Shown: positions 53,822 to 62,731 of the stretch, piece after piece
Numbering within the stretch: position 1 is the stretch's first letter
Layout: each line of letters begins with the position of its first letter
From: Desulfurispirillum indicum S5
Lineage (GTDB): Bacteria > Chrysiogenota > Chrysiogenetes > Chrysiogenales > Chrysiogenaceae
Direction: 5' to 3'
NCBI RefSeq assembly: GCF_000177635.2
Contig: NC_014836.1
Location: forward strand, 539,501 to 603,500
Length of the DNA stretch: 64,000 nucleotides
Notes under the pieces: model-generated
Told to the model about the DNA's origin: nothing
What the model saw: only the letters and a program-made list of their open reading frames with translations
The model's database searches: none
Translations under genes and position numbers: made by a program

Positions 53822-54321
53822 ACGTTCCACTCCTGCTCAATGCGCCTGGACTTCTCGATGACCTTGTCGGCCATGTCCTTTTTAAAGGCATCCAGCTTGG
53901 CAGCGACTTCAGGATCGAAGGTGCCGATAATCATGGCTACGTAAATGCCGGCATTTTTGGCGCCAGCCTTGCCGATGGCCATGGATGCCACGGGTACGCC
54001 ACCGGGCATCTGCACGGTGGAGAGCAGGGCGTCCAGGCCGCCCAGGGAGGTGGCGTCAATGGGCACACCCACAACGGGCAGGGTGGTCTTGGCGCTGACG
54101 ACTCCCGCCAGGTGGGCTGCGGCACCAGCACCCACGATGATAGCCTTCAGGCCGCGCTCGCGGGCGGTTCTGGCCCACTCAATGGTGCGCTCGGGGGTGC
54201 GGTGGGCAGAGCTGACAATAACTTCCGCCTTCAGGCCAAATTCCCGCAGCGTGGTAACCGCCTCTTTCATAATCTCCATGTCATTGTCGGAACCCATGAT
54301 AACGCCGATCGTATGTTGCAT
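53818..54321 (-). CDS. purE: N5-carboxyaminoimidazole ribonucleotide mutase
   Basis: A 167-residue PurE enzyme of purine synthesis. MGSDNDMEIMKEA at the N-terminus binds substrate, and VSSAHRTPERT has the catalytic His. GVPIDATSLGGLDALLSTVQMP is the signature. AGGAG precedes the ATG. No purK lies beside it, so the class (N5-CAIR mutase or AIR carboxylase) cannot be decided by context, though the SAHRTP motif fits class I. Confidence 0.95.
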   Translation of the reverse strand: MQHTIGVIMGSDNDMEIMKEAVTTLREFGLKAEVIVSSAHRTPERTIEWARTARERGLKAIIVGAGAAAHLAGVVSAKTTLPVVGVPIDATSLGGLDALLSTVQMPGGVPVASMAIGKAGAKNAGIYVAMIIGTFDPEVAAKLDAFKKDMADKVIEKSRRIEQEWNV

Positions 54322-54344
54322 CGCTTCTTCTCCTGGTTGTGATG

Positions 54345-55103
54345 TCAGCGGGGGAAAATCCCCTGCAGGTAGCTGTTCAGATTGGTTTTGATGGGCATGA
54401 AGTATATATGAAATCCGTCGGTGGCGTGAACAAAATCCAGCGCCTGCCGTGCGAATTCCAGGTTCCAGTTCATAGTGGGTTCAAAGCTGCGGGGGAAGAC
54501 CGCCGCGTTGCGCGTCTCCCAGTAGTGCTGGGAGCGCTCCGCCAGCACCGGGCTCACCCCCCAGTAGACCTGCTCCCCCTCCAGCAGCTCGCCGTACAGC
54601 TCCATCAGGCGCATGTCGAAGAAGGGCTGGGTAAAGAACCCATCAGCCCCCACGTCCAGCTTGTGCTGCACATCCTCCATCTCTTCGCGAAAGCTCTGGC
54701 GGTAAGGGTCAATGGCCGCGTATACCCGGATATGGGGCGCTTCGCGCTTGAACTTGCGGATGATATCCACACTGGTGGAGGGGTAGATGGTGCGGGCGTG
54801 GTTCTGGGGAATATCCCCCGCGATAACCAGCACCTCCTCAATACGGTGCTCCACCAGGTACTCCACCATGGGCAGCGGCTTGCGGGGGTGGATATCGATG
54901 GCGCGGATATGGGCGATGGCGTCCAGCCCATGGCCGCGCACCAGGCGGCATCCCTGCCAGCTGCGCATGTCAAAGCGCAGGATATCGGGAATGTTGACCG
55001 CCGTGACGACGGGAAACTGCTCCAGAACAGCCAGCTCCTCCTGCAGGGATTCATCGCTGCGGGGAACCAGTTCGACGGCTATGCGGGTGGGGAGGGTGGT
55101 CAT
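54345..55103 (-). CDS. Methylenetetrahydrofolate reductase-like protein (MetF family)
   Basis: A roughly 252-residue TIM-barrel protein. Segments matching the MetF family are AVELVPRSDESLQEELAVLE near the start, VLVIAGDIPQ (like the LRGDP motif), VGADGFFTQPFFDMRLMEL and the C-terminal GFHIYFMPIKTN. It is shorter and more divergent than typical MetF, so flavin-dependent reduction of methylene-THF is likely but not certain. The ATG at 55103 follows AAAGGA; an upstream in-frame Met would read into repeat sequence. Confidence 0.75.
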   Translation of the reverse strand: MTTLPTRIAVELVPRSDESLQEELAVLEQFPVVTAVNIPDILRFDMRSWQGCRLVRGHGLDAIAHIRAIDIHPRKPLPMVEYLVEHRIEEVLVIAGDIPQNHARTIYPSTSVDIIRKFKREAPHIRVYAAIDPYRQSFREEMEDVQHKLDVGADGFFTQPFFDMRLMELYGELLEGEQVYWGVSPVLAERSQHYWETRNAAVFPRSFEPTMNWNLEFARQALDFVHATDGFHIYFMPIKTNLNSYLQGIFPR

Positions 55104-55136
55104 GTAATATCCTTTCACGGTATTCAGCGCAAAATA

Positions 55137-55254
55137 GCTGAGTTTCACACAAAGCCCACAAAGGCCCAAAGAAAGACAATGTCTCTCGCCCGTTCGCTGC
55201 GCTCACTCAAGCCGCGAAGGGCGCGAAGAAAGAGCAAAAGAGCGAAGCCATCGT
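55137..55254. repeat. Block C-like repeat before A4
   Basis: AGTTTCACACAAAGCCCACA and CTCTCGCCCGTTCGCTGCGC match the background text of the 13-20 kb island. No gene. Confidence 0.6.
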
Positions 55255-55547
55255 GCCACCGCTTCCTGCAGGTGTCCCGTGTGGGTCTTGCCAGCCAGGC
55301 GTCGCACTCACCGGACGGGCTCAGGGGGGAACGGCCTGCTTCTGTCTCTCCCCCGTGTGCTGGCCCAGCCAGGACGCGCAGACTGGAACGCTATGGACCC
55401 GCAGGGTTGCCGCCACGAGGGCGGCAACCGCAAACCAAAAGCCACGGAGGGCGGTTGTTTGCGGTCCCCAGTTCCAGGCAAGCGAACGGCTGAAAAGGAC
55501 AGCACTGGGGGTCGCTTTTGCGCCACTTTTGGCGAGTCAAAAGTGGC
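55255..55547 (+). repeat. Repeat family A, copy 4 (truncated left end)
   Basis: It matches copy 1 from CTTCCTGCAGGTGTCCCG to the right hairpin GCCACTTTT/AAAAGTGGC (55522-55547). It lacks the left hairpin and any B insertion. The perfect hairpin GGTTGCCGCC/GGCGGCAACC (near 55405-55430) is the clearest of the internal inverted repeats. Confidence 0.78.
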
Positions 55548-55590
55548 AGGAAGTGCAGGAGAGCAGAACCACTCAAGCAATTGGATACGG

Positions 55591-56382
55591 TTATTGAAAG
55601 TTACTTCGTTTTTCAAAACGAAACAATCCCTCCGCATTCCCCCATATCTGCTGCGCCAGCTCTTCCACTTCCACTCCCCGCAGGCGGGCCACGGCTTCGT
55701 AGACGTGCAGTACCAGAGCACTTTCATTCTCTTTGCCGCGCTGGGGAACGGGGGCCAGGTAGGGGGCGTCGGTTTCACACAGCAGACGATCGGCGGGCAG
55801 GAAGCGGGCCACTTCGTGCATGGCGGTGGCTTTGGGGAAGCTCACGATTCCGGGCAGGGAGATAAGGTATCCCATATCCAGGTAGGTGGCGGCTTCCTGG
55901 CAGGTGCCGGTGAAGCAGTGGATGACGCCGCGGCAGGAGTACTGGCGCAGGATGGCGGCGGTATCTTCGAAGGCGTCGCGGCTGTGGACCATGACGGGCA
56001 GGTCGTGCTGCTGTGCCAGCTGCAGGTGGTGGTGGAAGGATTCCTGCTGGTCCTTGATAAAGTCACGGGTCCAGTAGTAGTCGAGTCCGGTTTCGCCGAT
56101 GGCAACGGTTCTGGGGTACCGTACCAGTTCGCTGAAGCTTTGCAGGCTTCGCTCAACGGCCTTGGCGTCCTGGCTTTCCGAGGGGTGGATGCCTACGCTC
56201 ATGAAGACTTCAGGATAGGTTTCGCAGAGGTTGCGGTTGGTGAAGTTATCTTCGTCGTCGGTGCCCACGGTAATGATGCGGCCCACTCCATTGGAGCGGG
56301 CGCGCTTGATTCGTTCATCCACACTGGCTCCGTAGGCGTAGTCCTTGAGGGCCAGGTGGGTATGGATGTCCACCAGTTGCAT
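55591..56382 (-). CDS. TatD family hydrolase
   Basis: A 263-residue metal-dependent DNase of the TatD/YcfH family. Metal ligands are in DIHTHL (residues 4-9), GETGLDYYW (Glu near 95), HSRDAF, HCFTG and the C-terminal ETDAPYLAP (Asp near 206). The ATG overlaps the metG stop by one base. It ends the conserved tmk-holB-ricT-metG-tatD run known from many bacteria. Confidence 0.94.
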   Translation of the reverse strand: MQLVDIHTHLALKDYAYGASVDERIKRARSNGVGRIITVGTDDEDNFTNRNLCETYPEVFMSVGIHPSESQDAKAVERSLQSFSELVRYPRTVAIGETGLDYYWTRDFIKDQQESFHHHLQLAQQHDLPVMVHSRDAFEDTAAILRQYSCRGVIHCFTGTCQEAATYLDMGYLISLPGIVSFPKATAMHEVARFLPADRLLCETDAPYLAPVPQRGKENESALVLHVYEAVARLRGVEVEELAQQIWGNAEGLFRFEKRSNFQ

Positions 56383-58271
56383 CAGCGGATTTCCGTGCCG
56401 GGGGCCACCTCGTCGCTGAGGAAGGGGATTTCGTGGCGGTTGGCGCGGTTCTTGGCGGCCAGAATCATGCCATCGGATTCAATACCCATGATTTTGGCGG
56501 GCTTGAGATTGGCTACCACGGGTACGGTTCTGCCCGGCAGATCTTCGGGTTTATAGGACTGGGCGATGCCGCTGACGATGGTGCGGGGGGTGCCTTCACC
56601 CAGGTCCACGGAAAGCAGCAGCAGTTTGCTGGACTTGGGCACCTTTTCGCAGGTGAGCACTTTGCCGGCCCGTATGGAGACGCTGAGGAACTGGTCGAAC
56701 TCGATGCGCTCCGACTCGGCTGGAGTCTGGGAGGCGGGGGACTCTTCCTGTACCACGGGCACTTCTTCCACCCGGCTGAACAGGGCGGGCATCTGCTCCA
56801 TATGGCAGCCGCTGGCGGCAAAGCTGAAGCTGAAGTCGCCGTCCAGGGTACAGCCCAGCGCCTGCAGAATTTTACGGGACGAGGAGGGCATAAAGGGATA
56901 GACGGCGTTGGCGATGACGCGCAGGCCTTCGGCGGTGGTGGCCAGGGAGGTCTGCAGCTCGGTGGTTTTGCCGGCCTTGTGCAGGGCCCAGGGCTCGGTT
57001 TCCACTATGTACTTGTTGAGGCTGCCTACGATTTCCCAGATTTTCATGAGAGCGCGGTTGAAGGCCATGACCTCCATATCGGCACGGTAGCCCTCCATGC
57101 GCTCGCCTGTGGCCTGAATCAGCGCCTGTTCGCGTTCCTGCAGGGGGCCGGAGGCGGGGGTCAGGCCATCGAAGTAGCGGAACATCATGCCGGAGGTGCG
57201 GCTGAGCAGGTTGCCCAGGTCGTTGGCCAGGTCGCTGTTGATGCGTCCCACCAGGGCCTGCATGCTGAAGTCACCGTCCAGGCCAAAGGGCACTTCCCGC
57301 AGCAGGAAGTAGCGGATGGGATCCACGCCGAATTTCTCCACGAGGATGTTGGGATCCACGGCGTTCATGAGGGACTTGCTCATCTTCTTGCCTTCCACGG
57401 TCCACCAGCCATGGGCGAAGACCTGCCTTGGCAGCTCAATGCCGGCGGCCATGAGAAAGGTGGGCCAATAGACCGTGTGGAAACGCAGGATATCCTTGCC
57501 GACGACGTGGGCGGAAGCGGGCCAGTAGCGTTGCCACTTTTCCTCATCACTGCCGTAGCCGATGGCGGTCATATAGTTGGAGAGGGCGTCGAACCAGACG
57601 TAGATCACGTGCTCGGGATCATCGGGGACTTTGATGCCCCAGTCGAAGGTGGTGCGGGAGATGGACAGGTCGCGCAGGCCGCTTTCGATAAAGCGGATGA
57701 TCTCGTTGCGTCGGCTTTCGGGCTGGATAAAGCCGGGGTTGGTTTTTATGTGTTCCAGCAAGGGTTCAGCGTATTTGCTCATGCGGAAGAAGTAGGATTT
57801 CTCCTTGAGCTTGTCCACACTGCGCCCGCAGTCGGGGCAGTTGATGGCTTCTCCCACCTGGGTCTCGGTCCAGAAGGATTCACAGGGAGTGCAGTACCAG
57901 CCTTCGTATTCGCCCAGGTAAATGTCACCCTGCTCCCGCAGCTGGCGGAAGAGCTTGTGTACTCCCATTTCGTGGCGCTTCTCCGTGGTGCGGATAAAGT
58001 CGTCGTGGGAGATATCCAGGGTGGTCCACAGTTCCTGGAAACGCTTCACCACGCGATTGGCCAGCTCAATGGGGGTCTCGCCGTTCTTGCGGGCGGCCTG
58101 CTCTATCTTCATGCCGTGTTCGTCAGTGCCGGTAAGGAACATAACGTCGCGTCCCATGAGGCGCTGAAACCGGGCTGCCACGTCGCAGGCCACGGTGGTA
58201 TAGGCATGGCCTATGTGGGGGACGTCATTAACATAATAGATTGGCGTGGTGACATAGTAGGTCTGGGACAT
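56382..58271 (-). CDS. metG: Methionyl-tRNA synthetase
   Basis: A 629-residue class I synthetase. The catalytic HIGH motif is PHIGHAYTT (about residues 17-25), and KMSKS is KKMSKSLMNAVDPN (near 295). One zinc knuckle of the single-zinc type, CTPCESF with CPDC, lies near 127-147. The C-terminal EMAP/tRNA-binding domain (about 520-629) has VGxAxSHPxA-like text and GIESDGMILAA. ATG at 58271 has GAGG 6 bases before it; an ATG four codons earlier is weaker. No T-box leader is apparent upstream. Confidence 0.97.
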   Translation of the reverse strand: MSQTYYVTTPIYYVNDVPHIGHAYTTVACDVAARFQRLMGRDVMFLTGTDEHGMKIEQAARKNGETPIELANRVVKRFQELWTTLDISHDDFIRTTEKRHEMGVHKLFRQLREQGDIYLGEYEGWYCTPCESFWTETQVGEAINCPDCGRSVDKLKEKSYFFRMSKYAEPLLEHIKTNPGFIQPESRRNEIIRFIESGLRDLSISRTTFDWGIKVPDDPEHVIYVWFDALSNYMTAIGYGSDEEKWQRYWPASAHVVGKDILRFHTVYWPTFLMAAGIELPRQVFAHGWWTVEGKKMSKSLMNAVDPNILVEKFGVDPIRYFLLREVPFGLDGDFSMQALVGRINSDLANDLGNLLSRTSGMMFRYFDGLTPASGPLQEREQALIQATGERMEGYRADMEVMAFNRALMKIWEIVGSLNKYIVETEPWALHKAGKTTELQTSLATTAEGLRVIANAVYPFMPSSSRKILQALGCTLDGDFSFSFAASGCHMEQMPALFSRVEEVPVVQEESPASQTPAESERIEFDQFLSVSIRAGKVLTCEKVPKSSKLLLLSVDLGEGTPRTIVSGIAQSYKPEDLPGRTVPVVANLKPAKIMGIESDGMILAAKNRANRHEIPFLSDEVAPGTEIR

Positions 58272-58312
58272 GCTGAACCTCATTGTAATAGTAGTCGTCT
58301 CAGTTCGCGAGT

Positions 58313-59707
58313 CTACTTCTGGTCGGAGTTTCCGCCTTTACTGTGATCGTGAACTGTCCCACTGCGACGCTCTTTCCACTGGGGAGCGGCGCGGGAGATG
58401 GAGAAGTTCTGGTTCCTGCCGGAGTCGGCTCCACCGGTAGCCGCAGTGGGGGACTTTTTCTCCCGCTGCTCGGTGCGTTCGCCACCTTTATTCTCACGGC
58501 GATCCTTGCTGCGGCGGCTGCTTTTGCCAGAACGCCTTTTGCGACTGCGCGGAGCAGAGGGCTCCTGCCCGGGCTGCTGCTCCTGGGGCTGCGAGCGGGC
58601 GATTTTTGGCGAGGCCTGATCTTCGGTTATACCCAGGCTGGCCATCTTTTCGCGGTGCAGCGAAGCCAGTTCAGCCAGAGAGTCCCCTTCATCGGCGGGA
58701 GGTGCTTTTTCAATGGCCGGTGCCTTCTTGTGTTCACACATGCAGGCACTCTTGCCGTCATGGCAGCGGGAACAGCCTGCGCCGGACTTGGGGATTTTCC
58801 CGGTCAGGTCGATCTCCTCGTACTTACCATCATGGGTGTAGACGAGGATGGTACGCTTGAGGGGGTTGAGCTTTTTGACGGTTCCCCGGATGCGACCATC
58901 ATCGTATTCGGAGTCGATGGTGGGCATGCCTTCCAGGGCCTGTTCGTACTGGGAGTGCTCATAAACCAGACAGCACATGAGGCGGCCGCACAGGCCGGAT
59001 ATCTTGGAAGGACTGAGGTTGAGGTTTTGCTCTTTGGCCATGCGGATGGAAACAGGGGCAAAGTCGCGCAGGAAGGTGCTGCAGCAGCAGGTGCGTCCAC
59101 AGGGGGCAAAGCCGCCCAGCAATTTGGTTTCATCGCGTACGCCGATCTGACGCATTTCAATGCGGGTCTTGAATTCCTGGGCCAGATCCTTGACCAGTTC
59201 ACGGAAATCCACTCGTCCGTCGGAGGTGAAGTAGAAAGTGATCTTGGTGGCGTCGAAGAGGTATTCCACCCGCACCAGCTTCATGGGAAGTTTGTGTTTT
59301 TTGATGCGGTGAAGGGCGGTTTCAAAGGCGTACTTCTCCATCTCCAGGTTGGCCTTGTGCATGGCCACATCCTCTTCGGTGGCCCGTCGCACGACCCGGC
59401 GGTAGACGCGACCCTTGTCGCGGTCCGTGATGTAGGGAGGATGGACAACCGTGGCGATACCAACGCCTTTTTCCAGGGAGACGATAATGTAGTCGTTGGC
59501 CGCCAGCTCCAGTGATTCATTGTGAAGGAATTCATAGAGTTTTCCGGCGGTGCGGAATTTGACGCTGACGACCTTTATGCGATCCGGCAGCGCCGCTTGC
59601 TCAGCAAGCTCAGCATCTGAAATTTCGGGCTTGAGTGCGTCGTCGAAAGGATCCGGCGAATCTTCGCGATATCCTGAAGAGTTTCTATTATACGGTAAGG
59701 GCTGCAT
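58313..59707 (-). CDS. PSP1-domain protein (RicT/YaaT-like) with long charged C-terminus
   Basis: A 464-residue protein of the PSP1 family, associated with RNA processing and phosphorelay control in Bacillus. The PSP1 core runs from about residue 42 (RIKVVSVKFRTAGKLYEF) to 300, with the cysteine motifs GRTCCCSTF and GRLMCCLVYE. A third Cys cluster (CSRCHDG and CMCEHKK, near 315-330) could bind metal. The last 120 residues are basic, Ser/Arg/Lys/Glu rich and probably disordered. The ATG at 59707 overlaps holB by 133 bases and has no good ribosome-binding site. A start nearer residue 40 is possible, but I see no ATG or GTG there. Confidence 0.88.
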   Translation of the reverse strand: MQPLPYNRNSSGYREDSPDPFDDALKPEISDAELAEQAALPDRIKVVSVKFRTAGKLYEFLHNESLELAANDYIIVSLEKGVGIATVVHPPYITDRDKGRVYRRVVRRATEEDVAMHKANLEMEKYAFETALHRIKKHKLPMKLVRVEYLFDATKITFYFTSDGRVDFRELVKDLAQEFKTRIEMRQIGVRDETKLLGGFAPCGRTCCCSTFLRDFAPVSIRMAKEQNLNLSPSKISGLCGRLMCCLVYEHSQYEQALEGMPTIDSEYDDGRIRGTVKKLNPLKRTILVYTHDGKYEEIDLTGKIPKSGAGCSRCHDGKSACMCEHKKAPAIEKAPPADEGDSLAELASLHREKMASLGITEDQASPKIARSQPQEQQPGQEPSAPRSRKRRSGKSSRRSKDRRENKGGERTEQREKKSPTAATGGADSGRNQNFSISRAAPQWKERRSGTVHDHSKGGNSDQK

Positions 59708-60501
59708 GGGAGTATTTTATACACCTTGTCATATTTTCCGGTTTCCACAAAAACCAGGGCGTCGCGAAAGTACACGTGAAACACACGCAGAATTCGCTGC
59801 CACTGGTCGGCATTGTCCATGAGATACTGCATACTGCTTTCATCAAGGGTTCCCGCGAGGATGCCCCGTGCCAGAGCCACTGCCTGAACGATGAACTGCA
59901 GGTCGTCGCGGCTGGTACAGCTGGTGTCCGCAACTTTAAGGAGCAACTGTATTTCATTTTCCGAAAATTGTAAATCCATTAGATGACGCCGGTACTCTTC
60001 CAGAATCAGTGGCTGGAAGTGGATATACGCCAACCGGGAACGCACCGTGGGCAGGAAGAAGGAGGGGACATCGGAAAGCAGGAAGAGGATGCTGCCTTCC
60101 GGGGGCTCTTCAAGGGTTTTGAGCAGGGCGTTCTCCTGTACCCGGTTGACGGCGTCGCTGGAGGTCATTTTCTCCGCCTGCTCGATAATCAGCGCCTTGT
60201 AGCGGAAATTGCCATCCACGGAGGTGGACTCCAGAAAGTCGCTGCCTTCGCGAATATCATCAATGGTAATCTGCCCCTTTTCCGGCTCAATGTGTCGGAT
60301 TGCCATGTACTCACGCAAACAACAGTAGCACTGGCCGCACGGCTGCACGCCCCGGGGATCAAGGCAGTTGAGGCCCTTGACAAAATAGGTGGCGAAATCC
60401 AGTGCCAGGGGGGCGCCGCTGCCCACCAGGTAGCCGTGGTGGGGTCGCTGGCGGCCCATTTCACGCTGATAGAGGTCCAGATAGGGCGGTGTATCAGCCA
60501 T
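59575..60501 (-). CDS. holB: DNA polymerase III delta-prime subunit
   Basis: A 308-residue clamp-loader subunit. The N-terminal AAA+-like fold begins PYLDLYQREMGRQRPHHGYL, has a degenerate P-loop (GSGAPLALDF) as usual for delta-prime, and zinc cysteines CGQCYCCL. It also has NALLKTLEEPPEGSILFLLS and the SRC-like VRSRLAYIHF. Its 3' end overlaps the PSP1 gene by 133 bases, an unusually long same-strand overlap. Its start overlaps tmk by 8 bases. Confidence 0.92.
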   Translation of the reverse strand: MADTPPYLDLYQREMGRQRPHHGYLVGSGAPLALDFATYFVKGLNCLDPRGVQPCGQCYCCLREYMAIRHIEPEKGQITIDDIREGSDFLESTSVDGNFRYKALIIEQAEKMTSSDAVNRVQENALLKTLEEPPEGSILFLLSDVPSFFLPTVRSRLAYIHFQPLILEEYRRHLMDLQFSENEIQLLLKVADTSCTSRDDLQFIVQAVALARGILAGTLDESSMQYLMDNADQWQRILRVFHVYFRDALVFVETGKYDKVYKILPCSPYRIIETLQDIAKIRRILSTTHSSPKFQMLSLLSKRRCRIA

Positions 60502-61120
60502 CCAGCAATCCGCCTTCGTGCAGTGCTGCTACTATGGATCCATGGACCTGCTCAGGATTGCGGGAGCCATCAATCAGCCGACAGTGCGCATCGTGGGAGG
60601 CCACTTCCCGGAAGCCGGCAACTACCCGACGGTGAAAGTCCTCCGAAAGGGCATCGAAGCTGTTGTTATTCTCCAGGCGCTGCTGAACACGATTTTGCCC
60701 AGCCTCCGCCTCCACGTCCAGTACCAGCTGCATATGGGGAGCCAGGCCACAGGTGGCAATGGCATTGAGCTGGCCAATCAGCTCCCGGTCCAGACCCCGC
60801 CCGTACCCCTGATATACCAGGGTGGAAAGAGTGAAGCGATCGCAGAGCACCCAGATGCCCTTCTCCAGTAAAGGCATAATGCGCTCCTCAACATGCTGGG
60901 CGCGGGCTGCGGCAAACAACAGCAGCTCTGCCCGGGGAACCAGGTTATGGCGGGAATCGAAAATCAGATTGCGGATAGCCTCGGCACCAGGTGTGCCACC
61001 GGGCTCGCGGGTGCAGTGGTGCAGAATATCGCGGTCATCCAGATAGCGGGAGAGCAGGGAGAGCTGGGTGGTTTTCCCGGCTCCGTCCGGCCCTTCAAAG
61101 CTGATAAAGCGTCCGTTCAT
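60494..61120 (-). CDS. tmk: Thymidylate kinase
   Basis: A roughly 208-residue kinase that makes dTDP. P-loop FEGPDGAGKTTQLSLL at the N-terminus, the TREPGGTPGAEAIRNL motif, and the LID/substrate region LCDRFTLSTLVYQGYGRGLD (the usual DRYxxS is DRFTLS here). It overlaps holB by 8 bases. The ATG at 61120 lies two bases after the stop of the upstream cupin-YbaK gene, so the two genes may be co-expressed. Confidence 0.95.
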   Translation of the reverse strand: MNGRFISFEGPDGAGKTTQLSLLSRYLDDRDILHHCTREPGGTPGAEAIRNLIFDSRHNLVPRAELLLFAAARAQHVEERIMPLLEKGIWVLCDRFTLSTLVYQGYGRGLDRELIGQLNAIATCGLAPHMQLVLDVEAEAGQNRVQQRLENNNSFDALSEDFHRRVVAGFREVASHDAHCRLIDGSRNPEQVHGSIVAALHEGGLLDG

Positions 61121-61122
61121 GG

Positions 61123-62046
61123 TTATGCGCCCTGTGTGTCCCTGGCAAAGTCGCATTTGCGCAGGCCAAGGAGAGTTGTCAGTTCGTGAAAGCTGGTGCG
61201 GAATCCATTATTGATTCCACCGGCAGCGGGGAATATTTCCGGGTGGCTCTTCAGGGAGATGTCGGCGTATATCGGAAGTGCTCCCAGGAGAGCAAAGGGG
61301 CTGACAGAACCGGCCAGAAATCCGGTGGCTGCCAGCGTGCGCTCCGGCGAGGCCATGGTGAAGCGATGTCCGAAGTGCTGGCGAACTTTGCCCATGTCGA
61401 TTCTGCGGTCACCGGGGAGTACGACGATAATGCACTGTGCTGTGTCGTCGCTGAGGACAATACTCTTGGCGATCTGGCTCACGTTGACATTCAGAGCGGC
61501 GGCTGCCTCTTCAGCGGTTCTGGTGGGTGTCTTGTGGTCGTAGTAGCGCTCCATCATTCCGTGGTTCAGCAGGTGTGAGAGCACCTGTTCCCGGGAATTG
61601 GCCAGGATGATTCGCTGCAGAAAGGCTTTTGCCCCTTCCCTGTCGGAGTGTTCGGGGGCCCAGGGGGCTTCAGTGAAGCGCTGAGGTTTGCCGTAGTGGG
61701 ACTCATAGAGGATACTGGATGGCTCCAGAGCCAGGACGCTGTGGAAAGTGCCAGAGGGAATTTCCGCGCCCCGGCAGTGCAGATCGCTTCCCAGAATACT
61801 GATATCATCAATGGTATTATCTGGCGTGAAGGTTGCCACCAGGAATTTTCCCTGCACGCACAACAGCATCTTGTCGGTGCCGTGGCTGGCAAAGGGGCGA
61901 ATATAGCCATCGGGTTCGAGGGCATGCAGAAGGCGACGGATGGTTCCATCGGTGGAGCTGTGGAACTCATCAATATGCTGTTTGCGGGGGTTTTCCCTGG
62001 CGCGTTGGGCCAGGGAGTGAAAGAGGCTGCAATCCAAACGCTTCAT
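61123..62046 (-). CDS. WbuC-type cupin fused to YbaK/ProX aminoacyl-tRNA deacylase domain
   Basis: A roughly 307-residue two-domain protein. Residues 1-130 match the WbuC cupin family (RARENPRKQHIDEFHSS, LLCVQGKFLVATFTPD, GAEIPSGTFHSVLALEP), though the usual metal His pair is reduced. Residues 160-300 match the YbaK/ProX editing domain, with AKSIVLSDD, the RIDMGKV block, TGFLAGSVSPFALL and AGGINNGFRTSFHELTT. YbaK domains hydrolyse mischarged Cys- or Ala-tRNA(Pro). AGGAA precedes the ATG. I know no standard protein with this fusion. It sits between a strong terminator and tmk. The YbaK part is secure, the cupin part probable. Confidence 0.8.
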   Translation of the reverse strand: MKRLDCSLFHSLAQRARENPRKQHIDEFHSSTDGTIRRLLHALEPDGYIRPFASHGTDKMLLCVQGKFLVATFTPDNTIDDISILGSDLHCRGAEIPSGTFHSVLALEPSSILYESHYGKPQRFTEAPWAPEHSDREGAKAFLQRIILANSREQVLSHLLNHGMMERYYDHKTPTRTAEEAAAALNVNVSQIAKSIVLSDDTAQCIIVVLPGDRRIDMGKVRQHFGHRFTMASPERTLAATGFLAGSVSPFALLGALPIYADISLKSHPEIFPAAGGINNGFRTSFHELTTLLGLRKCDFARDTQGA

Positions 62047-62130
62047 GATATATTTCCTTTGACCTGTCAGAAACAGGATATTCAGCGGCACAATACTGCA
62101 AAAGTACTTTTTACCATAAAACGTGACATG

Positions 62131-62178
62131 AAAAAAGCAGCAGCTGTTTCCTGTTCTGCAGGAAACAGCTGCTGCTTT
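62131..62178 (-). terminator. Very strong stem-loop terminator upstream of the cupin-YbaK gene
   Basis: AAAGCAGCAGCTGTTTCCTG is followed by TTCTG and its perfect complement (20-bp stem, 5-base loop). On the minus strand a T run (62131-62136) follows. It stops transcription from the preceding small gene, 50 bases away. Confidence 0.85.
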
Positions 62179-62229
62179 ACCGCCGGGGCGGATCAAAAGT
62201 CACAAGCGGTGAAGTTTTTGGGGCAATTC

Positions 62230-62574
62230 CTAGAGGGAGAAGATCTCCTCCAGTTTCAGTCGCTTCCATTGGGATTTGGAGAGATTCGGTATAATTATCT
62301 CCATGGCTTCCACGGGTTCGGCATCTGTCCACTGGTCAAGTTGCGCGGGGTACCCCATGTAGCCGGCAAGGTGCATGAGTATTTCGTCGAGAAAATGGTA
62401 GGTGTCTCCCAGGAGTTTGATCATCTTGGCGTGCTGCTCCCTGAGGTGGGTTTCGCCCCGGGTGATCTGAAAGAGGTATTCTTCGTCGCAGACACCGGAA
62501 AGGTAGTGTATGACATCTTCGGCGCAGGCCTGACGCAGCAGGTATACCGCCCTGGATTTGTCTACAATGGTCAT
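62230..62574 (-). CDS. Unknown 114-aa protein
   Basis: I do not recognise this gene. The 114-residue product starts TIVDKSRAVYLLRQACAED and is acidic and helical by inspection, with no membrane segment, signal peptide or metal motif apart from scattered Cys and His. The ATG at 62574 is preceded by GGAGGAA. It is transcribed alone, between the divergent YqeK-like gene and the long terminator at 62131-62178. Confidence 0.7.
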   Translation of the reverse strand: MTIVDKSRAVYLLRQACAEDVIHYLSGVCDEEYLFQITRGETHLREQHAKMIKLLGDTYHFLDEILMHLAGYMGYPAQLDQWTDAEPVEAMEIIIPNLSKSQWKRLKLEEIFSL

Positions 62575-62731
62575 CGCTTTCCTCCAGCCAGAGTAGTCGG
62601 CAGTCTTTCCTGACTGCCGTCAGGGCTGGATGCAAGGGTCGGGCCAAGAGAGCGTCTTTCTGATTACAGGCGCTTATGCTAGAGTGCTGTGGCATCGACA
62701 GGAAAAATCTTCACCCCAGGCAGGGAAAAAC

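Noticed and set aside
58272-58312. T-box leader for metG
   Set aside because: The gap to the upstream gene is too short and has no specifier or T-box sequence.
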